A stretch of DNA of 64,000 nucleotides from assembly GCF_007748095.1 (NCBI RefSeq), contig NZ_CP036287.1, forward strand, positions 4,960,001-5,024,000. The letters run 5' to 3'. The stretch comes from Engelhardtia mirabilis (GTDB lineage: Bacteria; Planctomycetota; UBA1135; GCA-002686595). How positions within the stretch are numbered: position 1 is the stretch's first letter; every line of letters begins with the position of its first letter. Shown piece after piece: positions 1 through 7,197 of this stretch. A program made the position numbers and the translations under genes. Under the pieces are notes generated by a model. The model did no database searches and was not told where the DNA came from. It saw only the letters and a list, made by a program, of their open reading frames with translations.

Positions 1-1
1 G

Positions 2-646
2 AAGGTGGTCTCGACCGAGCAGGCCTCGGCCGTGCTGGGCATGCGCGCCCTGCGGAACCTGGTCTTGCAGGTCTCGGTGGTCGGCCAGTTCAAGCACCTC
101 GAACAGACCGGCTTCGATCTGGACGGGCTCTGGCGGCACGGGATCCTGAGCGCCCAGTTGAGCCAGAGCCTGGCCAAGCTCTCCGGCACCAAGGCCGTGC
201 TGCAGCCCGAGGAGTTCTACACCTGCGGCCTGTTGCACGACCTGGGGCAGGTGCTGCTGCTCGAGCACGTCGGCGAGAGCTACCTGCTGGTGGTCAAGAA
301 GGCCGTCGACGAGGGCCGCTCCCTGTTCGACGTCGAGAACGAGGTGATGGGCTTCTCCCACGCCGAGATCGGCGCTCGGGTGGCGCTGCGCTGGGGCCTG
401 CCGGGGGAGATCGTGAGCGCGATCCAGTTCCACCACGGCCCCGAGGACGAGATCGAGGCCGAGCCCACCGTGGGCATCGTCGACCTGGCCAACCGCACCG
501 CCCACGCGATCCTCGAGCAGCGCGACAAGGTCGAGGCCCTGGCTTGCCTGGACGCGGAGCGCGCGGCGCTCTTGCGCCTGGACCAGGACGCCTTCGCCAA
601 CCTGGTCGACAGCGCCTCCGAATCGGCCGCCTCGATCGAGGTCTGA
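2..646 (+). CDS. HDOD-domain protein (C-terminal part, 5' end outside window)
   Basis: The frame is open from base 2, so the GTG at 5 is internal and the true start lies upstream. About 214 residues remain. Seen: the segment STEQASAVLGMRALRNL, which fits the helix after the HDOD entry loop, an HD dyad in LLHDLGQ near residue 80, and HAEIGARVALRWGLP followed by an HH pair (FHHGP) near residue 140. This order is that of the HDOD fold. Known: HDOD domains are HD-superfamily relatives used in bacterial signalling, often without full phosphohydrolase metal ligands. No receiver, GGDEF or EAL domain is visible in this fragment, so the partner domain and role are unknown. The C-terminal 50 residues are a charged helical tail. 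A GC-rich hairpin follows directly. Confidence 0.85.
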   Translation, partial: KVVSTEQASAVLGMRALRNLVLQVSVVGQFKHLEQTGFDLDGLWRHGILSAQLSQSLAKLSGTKAVLQPEEFYTCGLLHDLGQVLLLEHVGESYLLVVKKAVDEGRSLFDVENEVMGFSHAEIGARVALRWGLPGEIVSAIQFHHGPEDEIEAEPTVGIVDLANRTAHAILEQRDKVEALACLDAERAALLRLDQDAFANLVDSASESAASIEV

Positions 647-654
647 GATCCAGG

Positions 655-678
655 GCGGGCCCCCGACCCGGGGCCCGC
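655..678 (+). terminator. GC-rich hairpin after HDOD gene
   Basis: A perfect 9-bp G+C stem (655-663 with 670-678) around a 6-nt loop starts 8 nt after the stop codon. No T-run follows, so it is either a weak intrinsic terminator or a 3'-end stabiliser. Inferred from position and pairing only. Confidence 0.4.
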
Positions 679-721
679 GGCGGGGGTAGGGTTCGGGTGG
701 ACCGCGAGTCCATCCAAACCC

Positions 722-1015
722 ATGAGAGCCCACGACACCCTCCACGTCCTCTGCCGCAAGCACGGCGTGCCGGCGAGCTACGGCCGGCGGCTGCTGCCCC
801 TCCTGGAACGCGCCCACGCAGCCCCGCCGGAGGTCCGGGATCGTCTGGTCCGCCTGGTCGAACTGAATCTGGTGCGCGAAGCCAATCGCCGCCGCGAGCT
901 GGCGAGCCCCGTCGACGACGGTGCGGAGCAGGCCCTGGTGGCCGTGGCCCGCGCGCTGCACCGCTGGATCCCGCCCACGTGGCTGGACGGCTTGGTCGAC
1001 CGGCCCAGCTCCTGA
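722..1015 (+). CDS. Small helical protein of unknown function
   Basis: 97 residues from ATG at 722. I do not recognise a family. The sequence is Arg- and Leu-rich and predicted mainly helical, with a charged amphipathic middle (LVRLVELNLVREANRRREL) and a Trp-Pro-Pro-Thr-Trp end. There is no signal peptide or membrane segment, so it is probably cytosolic. It lies 75 nt after the HDOD gene on the same strand with the hairpin in between, so co-transcription is uncertain. The opposite frames over the same stretch are low-complexity Arg/Pro strings, which supports this frame as the coding one. Transcription would run into the inverted-repeat pair that begins 15 nt after the stop. Confidence 0.55.
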   Translation: MRAHDTLHVLCRKHGVPASYGRRLLPLLERAHAAPPEVRDRLVRLVELNLVREANRRRELASPVDDGAEQALVAVARALHRWIPPTWLDGLVDRPSS

Positions 1016-1030
1016 GGGCCACTCGCCGGG

Positions 1031-1197
1031 CTAGTGTCCTGGATCAGAAATTCGGCGTCACTTCCCGGGCTCCGATCGCCGCTGGCGTCGCCAGCGCCTC
1101 CTCCGAGTATCGCAGCGGATACGCGTCGTCGGCGCGCCTAGCCAGCATCGATCGGACCTCCGGGCAGTGACGCCGAATTTCCGATCCAGGACACTAG
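1031..1197. mobile_element. MITE-like element with 32-bp inverted ends
   Basis: Bases 1031-1062 and 1166-1197 form a 32-bp inverted repeat with a single mismatch (GTGTCCTGGATC(A/G)GAAATT core). Weaker pairing continues about 15 bp inwards. Both outer ends are CTAG. There is no transposase frame in the roughly 100-bp core. It sits in the gap between two convergent genes and directly abuts the second hairpin element, sharing the CTAG at 1194-1197. The structure fits a non-autonomous miniature element, with CTAG as the terminus or target duplication (IS5-type elements prefer YTAR targets). The mobile interpretation is inference. Confidence 0.5.
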
Positions 1198-1316
1198 GCG
1201 TTCGTACGGTGCCAGGCACGAAACCGCCGCCTAACGCAATGGCTCCGGGCGCCTTCGGCGCCCGGAGCCTTTGCGTTAGGCGGCGGGTTCGTGCCTGGCA
1301 CCGTACGAACGCCTAG
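1194..1316. repeat. Giant near-perfect hairpin (60-bp arms)
   Basis: Arms 1194-1253 and 1257-1316 pair over 60 bp around a TTC tip with only two clear mismatches (one at 1240/1270, one in the AAACCG/AACCCG tract). The element is bounded by CTAG on both sides. Its outer part holds the smaller palindromic GTGCCAGGCAC. It lies between the convergent gene ends at 1015 and 1355, so as RNA it would make the same stem from either strand and could act as a bidirectional terminator. It could equally be a REP/MITE-like mobile repeat. There is no coding content. Confidence 0.7.
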
Positions 1317-1354
1317 CCGCGTCCGCAGTGCCGAGGTGGCAGTGCCGGGCTGAC

Positions 1355-2983
1355 TCAGTCCTCCGAGCGCAGCTCCTCGAGGTAGCCGATCAAGGCGCGC
1401 ACCTCGGCCCGCAACTCGGCCACCTCACCGCGCACGCCGGACAGCTCCGCTTCGAGCTTCGCCGCGCGCGCCACCGCCTGGTCGCGTTCCCGAGCCATGC
1501 GCTCGAGCTCGGCCTGCAAGCCGCCGGAGCCCTGGGACCCCTCGAGCCTGCGCTCGAGTTGCTCGGCCATGCGGCCCGAGCGCTGGGCCATGTGGTCGGC
1601 CATGCGCTCCGCGTGGACCTCCATGCGCTGGGCGAAGTGCTCGATCGAGTTCCCGAACTCGTCCTCGAAGTCCTCGAAGGCGTCCTCGAGGCGCTCGCCG
1701 AAGGTCTCGAAGCGGCTCTCGAGGTGCTCGCCGAAGTGCTCCATCTCGTCGCCGAAGGCCTCCATTCCGCCGCCGAAGGCTTGCCGGTCGTCGTCCTCCC
1801 ACTGGCCCATCTGCTCGGCCCAGTCTTCGAAGGCCTCGGCCCATTCCTCGTCGCCGTCCCATTCGGCACCGAAGTCGTCCATGGACCATTCGAGCTCGTC
1901 CTCGAACTCCATCGACTCGGCCCAGTCGGACTCGATGTCCTCGGCCCAGTCCTCGAACTCCTCGGTCCAGTCGCCGTTGAACTCGGCCCAATCCTCGGGG
2001 CTCATCTCGGTCCAACCGCCGGAGCCGTCGCCCATGAGGAAGCGGGTTCCGCCCTCGAGGTGCTCCGGACTCGGCGGCGGGATCTGGAAGTCGAAGGCCG
2101 ACGCGGCCGCCGAATCCATCGGCCGCGCTCCGAGCACGACCTCGAACACGAGCGTGTCGCCGTCGCGCTGGACCTCGAGGCGAGTCTCATCGCCTACCCT
2201 GCGGTCGCCAATGGCGTCGATCAGCTCGGCGGTGGAACCGATCTTGCTGCCGTCGACACGGGTGATCAGGTCGCCTGTGAGCAGTCCCGCGCCCTGTGCC
2301 GCCGCGCCGTCCACGGTCTCGGTGATCAGCGCGCCCCCCTCGGCCTGTCCCAGGGAAACGCCCAGGAAGGGACGTCCCCCGAAGATCGGGGCGAGGGTCG
2401 GCGCGAGGGGTTGCGGCGGAGTCGGCTCGGCGAAGATCGGCTCGTCGCGGGTCCCGAGCCGGGATTCGACCAGGACGGCGTTGCCGCCGCGCTGGACGAC
2501 CAGCTTCAAGGTGCCGCCCACGCCGGCCTCGGCGATGGCGTCGAGCAGGTTCTCGGGCGAGGTGACCTGGATCCCGCCGGCCATCTTGAGCACGTCGCCG
2601 GCGAGCAGGCCACCGGCCTCGGCGGCCGAGCCCTCGACTACCTCGTCGACGACCACGGTCCCGTCGTCGCCGCCGAGCACCACGCCCAGGAAGGGGCGCT
2701 CGTCCTGCCCCACTGCGGCGGGTTTGGCGGGAGCGGGGGCCACCGACACCTGGGCCGCCGGAGACGGGCTCGAGGCCTCCGAAGCCCCAGCCTGCGGGCC
2801 CAGGGGCAAGGATCGGATCCGCGCGAGCGCGGCCGGCTCGGCGGCCGTCGCTTGACCCGCGACGGCCGCTGGTGTGGCGACAACCACCGGTGCGGTGGCC
2901 GGGGCAGCGGCGAAGACGGGCGGCGGCGCCGGCACGGTCTGCTGGAGGGCCAGGGCGGCGGAGACGGTGAGCAGAGTCAGCAT
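1355..2983 (-). CDS. Secreted protein with two PDZ domains and an acidic Trp-rich coiled tail
   Basis: 542 residues from ATG at 2983. A short hydrophobic leader (MLTLLTVSAALALQQ) suggests export; an Ala/Pro-rich linker follows. Two PDZ domains are visible: one starting near residue 98 (PFLGVVLGG...GGLLAGDVLKMAGG) and one near 203 (PFLGVSLGQ...GAGLLTGDLITRVDG). There is no trypsin-like Ser/His/Asp domain, so it is not a complete DegP/HtrA protease. Residues about 320-480 are strongly acidic and aromatic with repeated D/E-W-A-E and E-x-F-x-D motifs, turning into a charged coiled coil (HAERMADHMAQRSGRMAEQL) and a C-terminal leucine-type coil. Role inferred: an envelope scaffold or adaptor that binds protein C-termini through the PDZ domains. 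It is downstream of pfk on the same strand, 279 nt away, so probably separately expressed. Confidence 0.85.
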   Translation of the reverse strand: MLTLLTVSAALALQQTVPAPPPVFAAAPATAPVVVATPAAVAGQATAAEPAALARIRSLPLGPQAGASEASSPSPAAQVSVAPAPAKPAAVGQDERPFLGVVLGGDDGTVVVDEVVEGSAAEAGGLLAGDVLKMAGGIQVTSPENLLDAIAEAGVGGTLKLVVQRGGNAVLVESRLGTRDEPIFAEPTPPQPLAPTLAPIFGGRPFLGVSLGQAEGGALITETVDGAAAQGAGLLTGDLITRVDGSKIGSTAELIDAIGDRRVGDETRLEVQRDGDTLVFEVVLGARPMDSAAASAFDFQIPPPSPEHLEGGTRFLMGDGSGGWTEMSPEDWAEFNGDWTEEFEDWAEDIESDWAESMEFEDELEWSMDDFGAEWDGDEEWAEAFEDWAEQMGQWEDDDRQAFGGGMEAFGDEMEHFGEHLESRFETFGERLEDAFEDFEDEFGNSIEHFAQRMEVHAERMADHMAQRSGRMAEQLERRLEGSQGSGGLQAELERMARERDQAVARAAKLEAELSGVRGEVAELRAEVRALIGYLEELRSED

Positions 2984-3153
2984 GGGAATCCCTCTCGATT
3001 GTCGGCGCCGGGCGGGCGTTCGACGGGGGGTCGGCCGCGGGGGCCGGGCTGCGGGCCGCTGGGGGTGGGTGCGGCCAGCCGGGAACGGAGATCCGGGCCT
3101 ACGGAACGCGGGAGCGACCGTTGGGCTCGGGATGGGCGGGGAACGCCTTGGCG

Positions 3154-3175
3154 GCGCGGGTCCTTGGACCCGCGC
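3154..3175 (-). terminator. Palindromic hairpin between pfk and PDZ gene
   Basis: GCGCGGGTCC (3154-3163) and GGACCCGCGC (3166-3175) are perfect 10-bp arms with a 2-nt centre, about 90 nt beyond the pfk stop. There is no T-run. It is a candidate terminator for the minus-strand pfk transcript. A protein-binding palindrome upstream of the PDZ gene is the alternative. Confidence 0.35.
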
Positions 3176-3262
3176 GCGCCCGCGAAGCTATTCGGAATCC
3201 GACCCCGCTCCTTTCGGGTCGCCCGCGCTTCGAATCGCGCCGCCCCCCCCCCGATCCCCGGA

Positions 3263-4462
3263 TCAGCCGATCGAGCGGTCGGTGAGGCGTCCCATGCGGG
3301 GCAACTTTCCGACCAGGGGCAGGGCGTAGTCCAGGAAGGCCGGACTGACGTCGTTGTCGCCGAGCAGGAACTCCTCCGGCAGGTCGCGGGTGTTCTTGGC
3401 CACGTCGGACAGGGCCGCGACCTCGTAGGCCACCTCGTAGGGCTCCTGGCTGGTCCGGCGGATGACGACGGTGCCGTGCTGGTGCTCGCCGTCCGTGGCC
3501 ACGCGCACGGCCGTGCGACCGACCTCGCGCGCCTCGGCCGCGTCGACCTCGGAGACCAGGCCGGCGAAGGAGCGCTGCAGGTAGCCGAAGGTGTCGGCCC
3601 GCACGCGCAGGCTCGAGCCCAGGCGCTGCTTGATCGCACCGGCCAGGAAGTCGCCCAGGGCGCCGGAGCCGGAGAGCTGGGCGTTGCCGTGGCTGTCGAC
3701 CTCGTCAGTCTTGAAGATCAACTCGCCGCCGGGGCCGTGGATGCCCTCGGAGACGGCGATCAGGCAGCGACCGAGGTCGGAGTAGACGCGGTCCACGTCG
3801 CCGGCGAAGCGCTCCAGGTCGAAGTCGCGCTCCGGCATGTAGATCAGGTGCGGACCGTCGTCGCTGAACTGGCGCGCGAGGGCGCTGGAGGCCGTCAACC
3901 AACCGGCATTGCGTCCCATCACGACATCCACCTTGATGCCGGGCAGGCTGCGGTTGTCCTGGTTGTCGCCCATGAAGGCCTGGGCCACGAAGCGCGCTGC
4001 CGAACCGTAGCCGGGGCAGTGGTCGGTCACGCGCAGGTCGTTGTCGATGGTCTTGGGGACGTGGAACAGCTTGACGTCGTACCCCTTCTCCACGGCGAGC
4101 TCGTTCAGCAGGTGCGCCGTCTCGGCCGAGTCGTTGCCGCCGATGTAGAAGAAGTAGCGGATGTCGTGGCGCTCGAAGGCCGCCAGGACCTTCTCACCCT
4201 CCCCGCGCGTGGGCTTCTTCCGCACGGACCGCAGGGCCGCGCAGGGCGTGTTGGCCACGGCCTCGAGCGTCTCGCGCGACTCGGCGCCGAGATCGATCAA
4301 GTCGTCGTCGAGGATGCCGCGCACGCCGTGGACGGCCCCGAAGACCCGCCCCATGGCCGGATTGGCCACGGCCTGCTCGACGATGCCGATGAGGCTTTGG
4401 TTGATGACGGCCGTGGGGCCGCCGGACTGACCGATGAGGACGTTGCCGGTCGCGTTCGCCAT
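3263..4462 (-). CDS. pfp: 6-phosphofructokinase, probably pyrophosphate-dependent
   Basis: 399 residues from ATG at 4462. The N-terminal GQSGGPTAVIN is the phosphate-binding loop of the PfkA fold. GGNDS lies at 108-112 and PKTIDND at 136-142, followed by an MGRNAGWL segment. In this family ATP-dependent enzymes carry GGDGS and PGTIDND. An Asp after GG(N/D), together with Lys in PKTIDND, marks pyrophosphate users, so I infer PPi:fructose-6-phosphate phosphotransferase activity, reversible between glycolysis and gluconeogenesis, in the cytosol. The Asn in GGNDS, where GGDDS is usual, is a small oddity. Length is normal for short single-subunit PPi-PFKs. There is no Shine-Dalgarno sequence. The next gene in the other direction is the tRNA-Leu. 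Confidence 0.9.
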   Translation of the reverse strand: MANATGNVLIGQSGGPTAVINQSLIGIVEQAVANPAMGRVFGAVHGVRGILDDDLIDLGAESRETLEAVANTPCAALRSVRKKPTRGEGEKVLAAFERHDIRYFFYIGGNDSAETAHLLNELAVEKGYDVKLFHVPKTIDNDLRVTDHCPGYGSAARFVAQAFMGDNQDNRSLPGIKVDVVMGRNAGWLTASSALARQFSDDGPHLIYMPERDFDLERFAGDVDRVYSDLGRCLIAVSEGIHGPGGELIFKTDEVDSHGNAQLSGSGALGDFLAGAIKQRLGSSLRVRADTFGYLQRSFAGLVSEVDAAEAREVGRTAVRVATDGEHQHGTVVIRRTSQEPYEVAYEVAALSDVAKNTRDLPEEFLLGDNDVSPAFLDYALPLVGKLPRMGRLTDRSIG

Positions 4463-4638
4463 GGGGCTGCGGGGAGCTGGTTCGGGGGGGGTCGAGGTTG
4501 CGGATGGTCGGGACGCCGAGAAGTGGGCCTCGGTGGCCGCGACCCTAGCGCCCCGGAGCCCCGGCCGGGAGTCCGTCGACGCCCTAGCGCGCTGATTCCG
4601 AAGTTCGGCGGCAGATCGCTTCGGCAGGGGGCAGAGCC

Positions 4639-4666
4639 TTGCCTTTCGATCCGCGGTTGCTAACCT
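4639..4666 (+). promoter_or_regulatory. Candidate sigma-70 promoter of tRNA-Leu
   Basis: TTGCCT (4639-4644) and TAACCT (4661-4666) are separated by 16 bp. Both hexamers are imperfect (4/6 and 3/6 to consensus). The predicted start of transcription would fall near 4673, about 10 nt before the mature tRNA, which is the normal leader length. Position supports it more than the match does. Confidence 0.35.
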
Positions 4667-4682
4667 CTGCCGCTCGTCCCCT

Positions 4683-4767
<85 letters not shown>

Positions 4768-4773
4768 ATACAT

Positions 4774-4825
4774 CAGGCCGCGGTGCTGGAAGCCCACGCT
4801 TCCGGCGCCGCGGCCTGTGTTTTTT
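4774..4825 (+). terminator. Intrinsic terminator of tRNA-Leu
   Basis: A long stem runs from CAGGCCGCGG (from 4774) to CCGCGGCCTG (to 4817), with further pairing of GGAAGC to GCTTCC inside, followed by TG and a T6 run (4820-4825). It begins 7 nt after the CCA end. This is the most canonical rho-independent terminator in the window. Confidence 0.85.
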
Positions 4826-4893
4826 GGGGGCGGCGTCCTGCTTCTTAGGGCGGCATGCTCGAGAGGGCCCGTCGAGTGAGTTGACCTCGAACC

Positions 4894-5008
4894 GACGGAC
4901 GCCTGCGGCCCACGCGGACGGACGCCTGCGGCCCACGCGGACGGGCGCCTGCGTCCCACGCGGACGGACTCCTGCGGCCCACGCGGACGGACTCCTGCGG
5001 CCCACGCA
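4894..5008. repeat. Five tandem copies of a 23-bp unit
   Basis: The unit GACGGACGCCTGCGGCCCACGCG (positions 4894-4916) recurs at 4917, 4940, 4963 and 4986 with one or two substitutions per copy (GACGGAC to GACGGGC; GCGGCCC to GCGTCCC; ACGCC to ACTCC). The array lies in the noncoding gap between the tRNA terminator and the 3' end of the minus-strand gene ending at 5040. A period of 23 is not a multiple of three, so the array does not encode a uniform repeat peptide. There are no spacers, so it is not CRISPR. It resembles a minisatellite. Confidence 0.9.
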
Positions 5009-5039
5009 AACCGTCCGGGCAAGCTGTCCCGGCCCTCCG

Positions 5040-7064
5040 TCAATCATCGAGGGGCGCGATCAGTCGAGCCTCGAGCTGGAAGTCCTTGAGCTCCAGCCGC
5101 AGTTGGACCAGGCCGTACTTGATCAACTCGATCGAGTCGAGCATGCGCTCGGCGTAGCCCGCCAGGGCCGGAACCCGCTGGGCTCGGTACTGCCTGCGAA
5201 ACACCTCGATCTCCTCTTCAACCAGGGGATCGATCTGCTCCTGCACTCCGGGTGTCAGGGCGCCCCAGACCTCCTCGGGGTAGCGCTCCTTCAGCACCGA
5301 CTTCTCGATCCGCTGGCGCTCCAGGGTCCAGTCCACGTCGCGGAAGGCGTTGTCCTCGGCCTTCTGTCGCTCGATCGCGCGCAGGCCCGCGCCGATCGCG
5401 CGCGGATTGATCCAGACCGCGACGGTCGCGCTGGGCAGGCCGGCGTTGACCAGCCCCTGGAAGGGGCCGAAGTCCGAGAGGCGACCGCTGCGCTCGCCGG
5501 ACTGCCCGTACTGCGTCCCGTAGTAGGTCGCCAGGACCTGACCGAGCATGCGGAAGTTGTTGCTCACGATCAGGAAGTCCTGGTCGCTGGCGCTGGCGAT
5601 GTGGCCGGTGCCGGGGACCAAGGGTGCCCAGTACTCGAAGATCGAGTTGCCCCCGTCGACCTCGTTGACGAACACGCCTGCGGACCCCGACTCGGCGCCG
5701 CGAATTCCGAAGCGGGCCTGGTTGCCGTTGATCTTGCCCCGGATCGCCTCGAGCTTCTCGAGGTTCTCGACCCACAGGACAAGGGTCCAGGCCATGGTCG
5801 GCAGGCCGTCGCTCGGCGGATCCGACTCGAGCGTGGCGTAATCGTTCTCGCGCATGAAGAACGCGAAGCGGTCGTCGAAGATCGTGGCCAGGTCCTCGAC
5901 CCAGGCGTCGACACCGTCGAAGCCGAACACGGGCCGCAGGATCTCGGTCTCGAGGTTGCTGCGGGCGGCGCGTTCGATCGAAGACAGGTACGTGCCGAGC
6001 AGGGACTCGAGGTCGGCCTCACCGTAGAGGAACAGCCCCACGTCCTCGGGCGCGAAGCGCGCCACGTCGTCGAGCATGGCCTGCTGGTCCGCGTCCCGCT
6101 GGCGGTAGACCTTGCGCTGGAGCGGGGTCATGGAGTCCGAGTTGAACTCCCCCTCGATCTCGATCGAGAGGCCGCGCTTGAAGCCGATCAACCCCGTCAT
6201 CTCGCGCATCAGCGAGTACTGGAACATGCGTCCCAGGAACGCGGTGGGCGCCTCGGGGCTGGTGGCGTTGGGCCCGTCCATGGGCCAGCCGAAGCGCGAC
6301 GCCACGTCGGCGTAGTCGATCGCGAACTTGACCTCGTCCCCGTCGCGCACGTTGGTCGTGACGTTGTCGTGGAAGCTCGCGCTCTGCCCGAGGGAGTCCT
6401 CTCCCGCGCGTGCGTTGAGGTCGCGCGCCGCGACCACCAGGCGTGAAGCGTTGGAGACCACCAGCACGTCGCGCACGCGTGTGACGAACAGCGAGCCCTG
6501 GATTTCGCCGCCGGAGATGACGGTGTGGTCCTCGTTGCTCTCGACCTTGAGCCCCTGGGCGTCGAGCCCCAGCAGGCCGGGGTAGTCCAGCATCGAGACG
6601 CCCAGCTTGCCGACCCAGTTGGTCCGCAGGTAGGCAGCCCATTCGGACCGCTCGAAGGTGTCCGCGGTGGCGTAACCCGCCAGGGCCATCTCGCGCCCCC
6701 CCACCACGGCCAGGGGGTCGACCGGGATCGGCAGGGCCGCGAGCTGCTGCTCCAGATCGGTGAACCACTGGTCCAGCCCCAACTCTTGGGCGCGGGCCTG
6801 CCATTCGGGACTGGCCAGGATCCGCTGGCCGCGCTCGCTGCGCTCCATGCGCCGCATGAAGTCCAGCTTCGGGAAGCTCGAGAACTCCCCCTCCAGGTCG
6901 CTCTTGGCCGAGAAGTAGTCCACGTCCCGCGGGACGAGGGTCGCCAGGTCGAACTCGTAGTCGCTCTCGAAAGGGCTGAAAACGAAGGTCGAGAAGGCGA
7001 AGTAGCCTGTGAAGAGGAGCACCGCGGCGGCGATCCCGACGATCTTGATTATTCGGCGTTTCAT
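5040..7064 (-). CDS. Membrane-anchored exported protein of unknown function
   Basis: 674 residues if started at ATG 7064. The frame extends to 7301 but that would overlap the divergent aminotransferase gene, and the stretch before MKRRIIKIVG reads like shadow sequence. From 7064 the protein opens with basic residues and one hydrophobic helix (IAAAVLLFTGYFAFSTFVF), so it is an N-terminally anchored, mostly periplasmic protein. The rest is soluble and acidic, with two similar core phrases (VLVVSNASRLVVAARDL and FLIVSNNFRMLGQVLATYYG) that suggest an internal duplication. The layout recalls DUF3352-like proteins, but I cannot establish that from sequence alone. The C-terminal 150 residues are charged and helical. 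I do not assign a function. Confidence 0.75.
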   Translation of the reverse strand: MKRRIIKIVGIAAAVLLFTGYFAFSTFVFSPFESDYEFDLATLVPRDVDYFSAKSDLEGEFSSFPKLDFMRRMERSERGQRILASPEWQARAQELGLDQWFTDLEQQLAALPIPVDPLAVVGGREMALAGYATADTFERSEWAAYLRTNWVGKLGVSMLDYPGLLGLDAQGLKVESNEDHTVISGGEIQGSLFVTRVRDVLVVSNASRLVVAARDLNARAGEDSLGQSASFHDNVTTNVRDGDEVKFAIDYADVASRFGWPMDGPNATSPEAPTAFLGRMFQYSLMREMTGLIGFKRGLSIEIEGEFNSDSMTPLQRKVYRQRDADQQAMLDDVARFAPEDVGLFLYGEADLESLLGTYLSSIERAARSNLETEILRPVFGFDGVDAWVEDLATIFDDRFAFFMRENDYATLESDPPSDGLPTMAWTLVLWVENLEKLEAIRGKINGNQARFGIRGAESGSAGVFVNEVDGGNSIFEYWAPLVPGTGHIASASDQDFLIVSNNFRMLGQVLATYYGTQYGQSGERSGRLSDFGPFQGLVNAGLPSATVAVWINPRAIGAGLRAIERQKAEDNAFRDVDWTLERQRIEKSVLKERYPEEVWGALTPGVQEQIDPLVEEEIEVFRRQYRAQRVPALAGYAERMLDSIELIKYGLVQLRLELKDFQLEARLIAPLDD

Positions 7065-7197
7065 GCGGCTCGAGCTCGAGGCGGGCGCCACAGGGTAGCG
7101 ACGCGATCGGGGCCCAGTCGCGGACCGCCCGAGGGATGACGTCGCAGGGCCCTGAATCTTCCCGACTGGGGCGACGGCCGACCGTATCCTCCGCGCC

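Noticed and set aside
1355..2983. DegP/HtrA protease
   Set aside because: Two PDZ domains are present but no trypsin-like catalytic domain precedes them.
1328..4663. 1,111-codon open frame on the plus strand
   Set aside because: Antisense to the PDZ and phosphofructokinase genes; its composition is what the third-codon G/C of those genes produces. No domain is visible.
4894..5008. Possible CRISPR array
   Set aside because: Repeats are directly adjacent with no unique spacers and no cas gene is in the window; the same applies to 55523-55869.
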